From assembly GCA_028716765.1 (NCBI GenBank), contig JAQUPC010000045.1:1-15941 (forward strand): a stretch of DNA of 15,941 nt, written 5' to 3'. The translations under genes and the position numbers were made by a program. The notes beneath the pieces were generated by a model. That model saw only the letters and a list, made by a program, of their open reading frames with translations, did not search any database and was not told the origin of the DNA. Below, one piece after another: positions 15,726 to 15,941 of this stretch. The DNA is from Alphaproteobacteria bacterium. Lineage in GTDB: Bacteria; Pseudomonadota; Alphaproteobacteria; UBA9219. How positions within the stretch are numbered: the first letter of the stretch is position 1; the number at the start of each line of letters is the position of its first letter.

Positions 15726-15941
15726 ATGACCGAGAGAAACGTTACGATCGGCGTCGTGCAGTGCGCTTTGAGCGACGATATGGCGGAGAATATCGCCAAA
15801 ATTGAAATGCTGATCCGCAAGGCTGCCGGCCAGGGCGCGCAGGTCATTGTCACGCCTGAGCTGTTTCAAGGGCACTATTTCTGCAAGACGCAGGACGCGG
15901 CAAACTTTGCCCGGGCTTATCCGGCGCTTGAGCATCCGTGC
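15726..15941 (+). CDS. aguB: N-carbamoylputrescine amidase AguB, N-terminal part (3' end outside window)
   Basis: Seventy-two codons are visible, frame still open at the edge; complete members have about 290 residues. It converts N-carbamoylputrescine to putrescine, CO2 and ammonia, following AguA. The start MTERNVTIGVVQCALSDDM is typical of the nitrilase superfamily member, and TPELFQGHYFC includes Glu45, the first residue of the Glu-Lys-Cys triad; the Lys and Cys lie outside. GGGAG, inside the last codons of aguA, is the ribosome site. The context with aguA makes the assignment firm despite truncation. Confidence 0.93.
   Translation, partial: MTERNVTIGVVQCALSDDMAENIAKIEMLIRKAAGQGAQVIVTPELFQGHYFCKTQDAANFARAYPALEHPC

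Overview
This window reads as a stretch of alphaproteobacterial chromosome: mostly GC-rich, densely coded housekeeping genes with short gaps. The order bamD-recN-ligA on the minus strand, an alphaproteobacterial-looking RNase P RNA, a short CinA-type protein and a type III fold decarboxylase fit that group. I cannot name the genus; an uncultured or less-studied lineage is likely. No rRNA, tRNA, CRISPR array or complete insertion sequence was seen.

Layout. (1) 3-3750, minus: bamD (outer membrane assembly lipoprotein), recN (repair ATPase) and ligA (NAD-dependent DNA ligase, cut off by the window edge). A 172-bp composite palindromic element lies between recN and ligA. (2) 3790-4738: an AT-rich island with a doubtful minus-strand ORF and a small protein with an IS1-type zinc finger and a helix-turn-helix but no transposase catalytic domain. 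(3) 4742-6472, minus: a DegT/DnrJ-family PLP aminotransferase directly followed (TAG then ATG) by a PNPOx-like split-barrel protein. (4) 6553-6998, minus: rnpB, the RNase P RNA. (5) 7226-9416, plus: an OmpA-family porin with a strong terminator, then hemB (porphobilinogen synthase). (6) 9423-11410: an unrecognised 230-residue protein (minus), a CinA N-terminal-type protein (plus) and a small two-helix membrane protein (minus). (7) 11411-15941: a polyamine locus. It holds an ornithine/diaminopimelate-decarboxylase-fold enzyme behind a long structured upstream region, a deoxyhypusine-synthase-like protein (minus), agmatine deiminase (aguA) and N-carbamoylputrescine amidase (aguB, cut off by the edge).

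The most interesting part is the polyamine locus. AguA and AguB turn agmatine into putrescine through N-carbamoylputrescine. The decarboxylase could supply putrescine or agmatine, and the deoxyhypusine-synthase homologue could join aminobutyl groups into a longer polyamine, since bacteria lack eIF5A. Both the decarboxylase (EPGA and CESMD in place of EPGR and CDxxD) and the deoxyhypusine-synthase homologue (active Lys kept, substrate-binding positions changed) differ from the textbook enzymes, so their substrates are open. Upstream of the decarboxylase is about 400 bases that fold into a long rod with GNRA tetraloops, a candidate regulatory leader or small RNA. A 240-bp nested palindromic element with 14-bp terminal inverted repeats sits in the divergent control region of the deoxyhypusine-synthase-like gene and aguA. 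At least three palindromic intergenic elements of different families are present in this short window.
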